A model generated the notes under the pieces. The model was not told where the DNA came from. It did no database searches and saw only the letters and a program-made list of their open reading frames with translations. This document shows, piece after piece, positions 50,696-51,005 of a DNA stretch of 51,005 nucleotides (positions within the stretch are counted from its first letter, which is position 1; every line of letters starts with the position of its first letter). Origin of the DNA: Odoribacter sp. (GTDB lineage Bacteria > Bacteroidota > Bacteroidia > Bacteroidales > Marinifilaceae). A program made the position numbers and the translations under genes. Location of the stretch: positions 1 to 51,005 of the forward strand of contig JAHHTT010000010.1 in assembly GCA_020024465.1 (NCBI GenBank), in the 5' to 3' direction.

Positions 50696-51005
50696 AATGA
50701 AGTTTCTAAAAATAATAAAACTAAAAATTTCATTGATAATTATCTCCACTATTTCCCTATAATTAAACGAGAAGTATTCGCTCCAAAAAGGTGAATCTAT
50801 GAAAGAATACTTTTTATTACAACGAACATTGGGAAAAGGAGAAAGCGCATGTATGATGTATTGTAAGGACAATCAGGATGTTTTGGAAAGTAGTAACTTA
50901 AGAGATATAAAGGACTATTTGTTCAAAAAACAATATAATATATTTAACTACTCTTGATTTCTTATATTATGCTTATTGTAGAAAGAAAATGACGGAGCAA
51001 GAATG
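50696..51005 (+). pseudogene. Degraded PIN-like gene, runs off the window
   Basis: Downstream of the ImmA remnant, NFIDNYLHYFPIIKREVF and then LLQRTLGKGESACMMYCKDN and VLESSNLRDIKDYL resemble the small PIN-like nucleases often encoded next to ImmA/IrrE peptidases. A stop lies after APKR near 50793, and a frameshift near 50940 is needed to continue into YLTTLDFLYYAYCRKKMTEQ, which reaches the window end. The 5' part is missing or unrecognisable. The PIN label is from remembered neighbours, not a search. Confidence 0.5.

Noticed and set aside
1..51005. tRNA genes, CRISPR arrays or intact insertion sequences
   Set aside because: None were recognised on reading; there are no regularly spaced repeats and no transposase motifs.

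Overview
The window is chromosomal DNA of a Bacteroidota bacterium, almost certainly order Bacteroidales. The evidence is the RprXY-like two-component pair, a type V (FimA/Mfa) fimbrial cluster, DUF5074 surface lipoproteins with BtuB under a cobalamin riboswitch, many signal-peptidase-II lipoproteins, and repeated matches to the Bacteroidales -7 promoter box TAnnTTTG in place of Shine-Dalgarno-led starts. The genus cannot be fixed by reading alone; a gut or oral Parabacteroides, Odoribacter or Butyricimonas relative would fit.

Layout. Positions 1-2.1 kb are decayed accessory DNA: a frameshifted COG2865/AlbA_2-type regulator, a frameshifted TPR lipoprotein and a small hypothetical lipoprotein. 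Positions 2.3-5.3 kb hold hisS and a lone hutH. Positions 5.9-11.6 kb are one huge alpha-2-macroglobulin gene, convergent across a strong terminator with an RprX/RprY-like sensor kinase and regulator (11.7-13.9 kb). Positions 14.1-18.2 kb are three minus-strand envelope lipoproteins: a DUF4369 protein, a TlpA-type thioredoxin and an OmpA/TPR protein. alaS (minus) and an M23 peptidase-MerR-Nif3-zinc-ribbon operon (plus) diverge from overlapping promoters at about 20.95 kb. valS follows behind a terminator.

Positions 27.1-34.2 kb are a B12-acquisition locus: cobalamin riboswitch, BtuB-type TonB receptor, BtuG-like propeller lipoprotein, an uncharacterised surface lipoprotein and a second propeller lipoprotein with a coiled-coil stalk. 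These probably form a surface capture and outer-membrane import machine. It ends at a very strong terminator.

Positions 34.4-45.1 kb (minus) are a complete fimbrial operon: DUF3575, DUF3868/OmpA, Mfa1-like major subunit, Mfa2-like anchor, a second accessory lipoprotein and a 1194-residue tip-like protein, followed by an AraC regulator. Positions 45.3-49.4 kb (minus) encode a glycine-betaine-type ABC importer (ATPase with CBS domains, permease, binding lipoprotein) led by its own outer-membrane porin-like barrel, which suggests osmoprotectant uptake across both membranes. By eye, the 35-49 kb block is more G+C-rich than 5.9-18 kb.

The right edge (50-51 kb) is another decayed patch: a truncated XRE repressor, an ImmA/IrrE metallopeptidase with an in-frame stop, and a frameshifted PIN-like gene running off the window. 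No tRNA, rRNA, CRISPR array or intact insertion sequence was seen.
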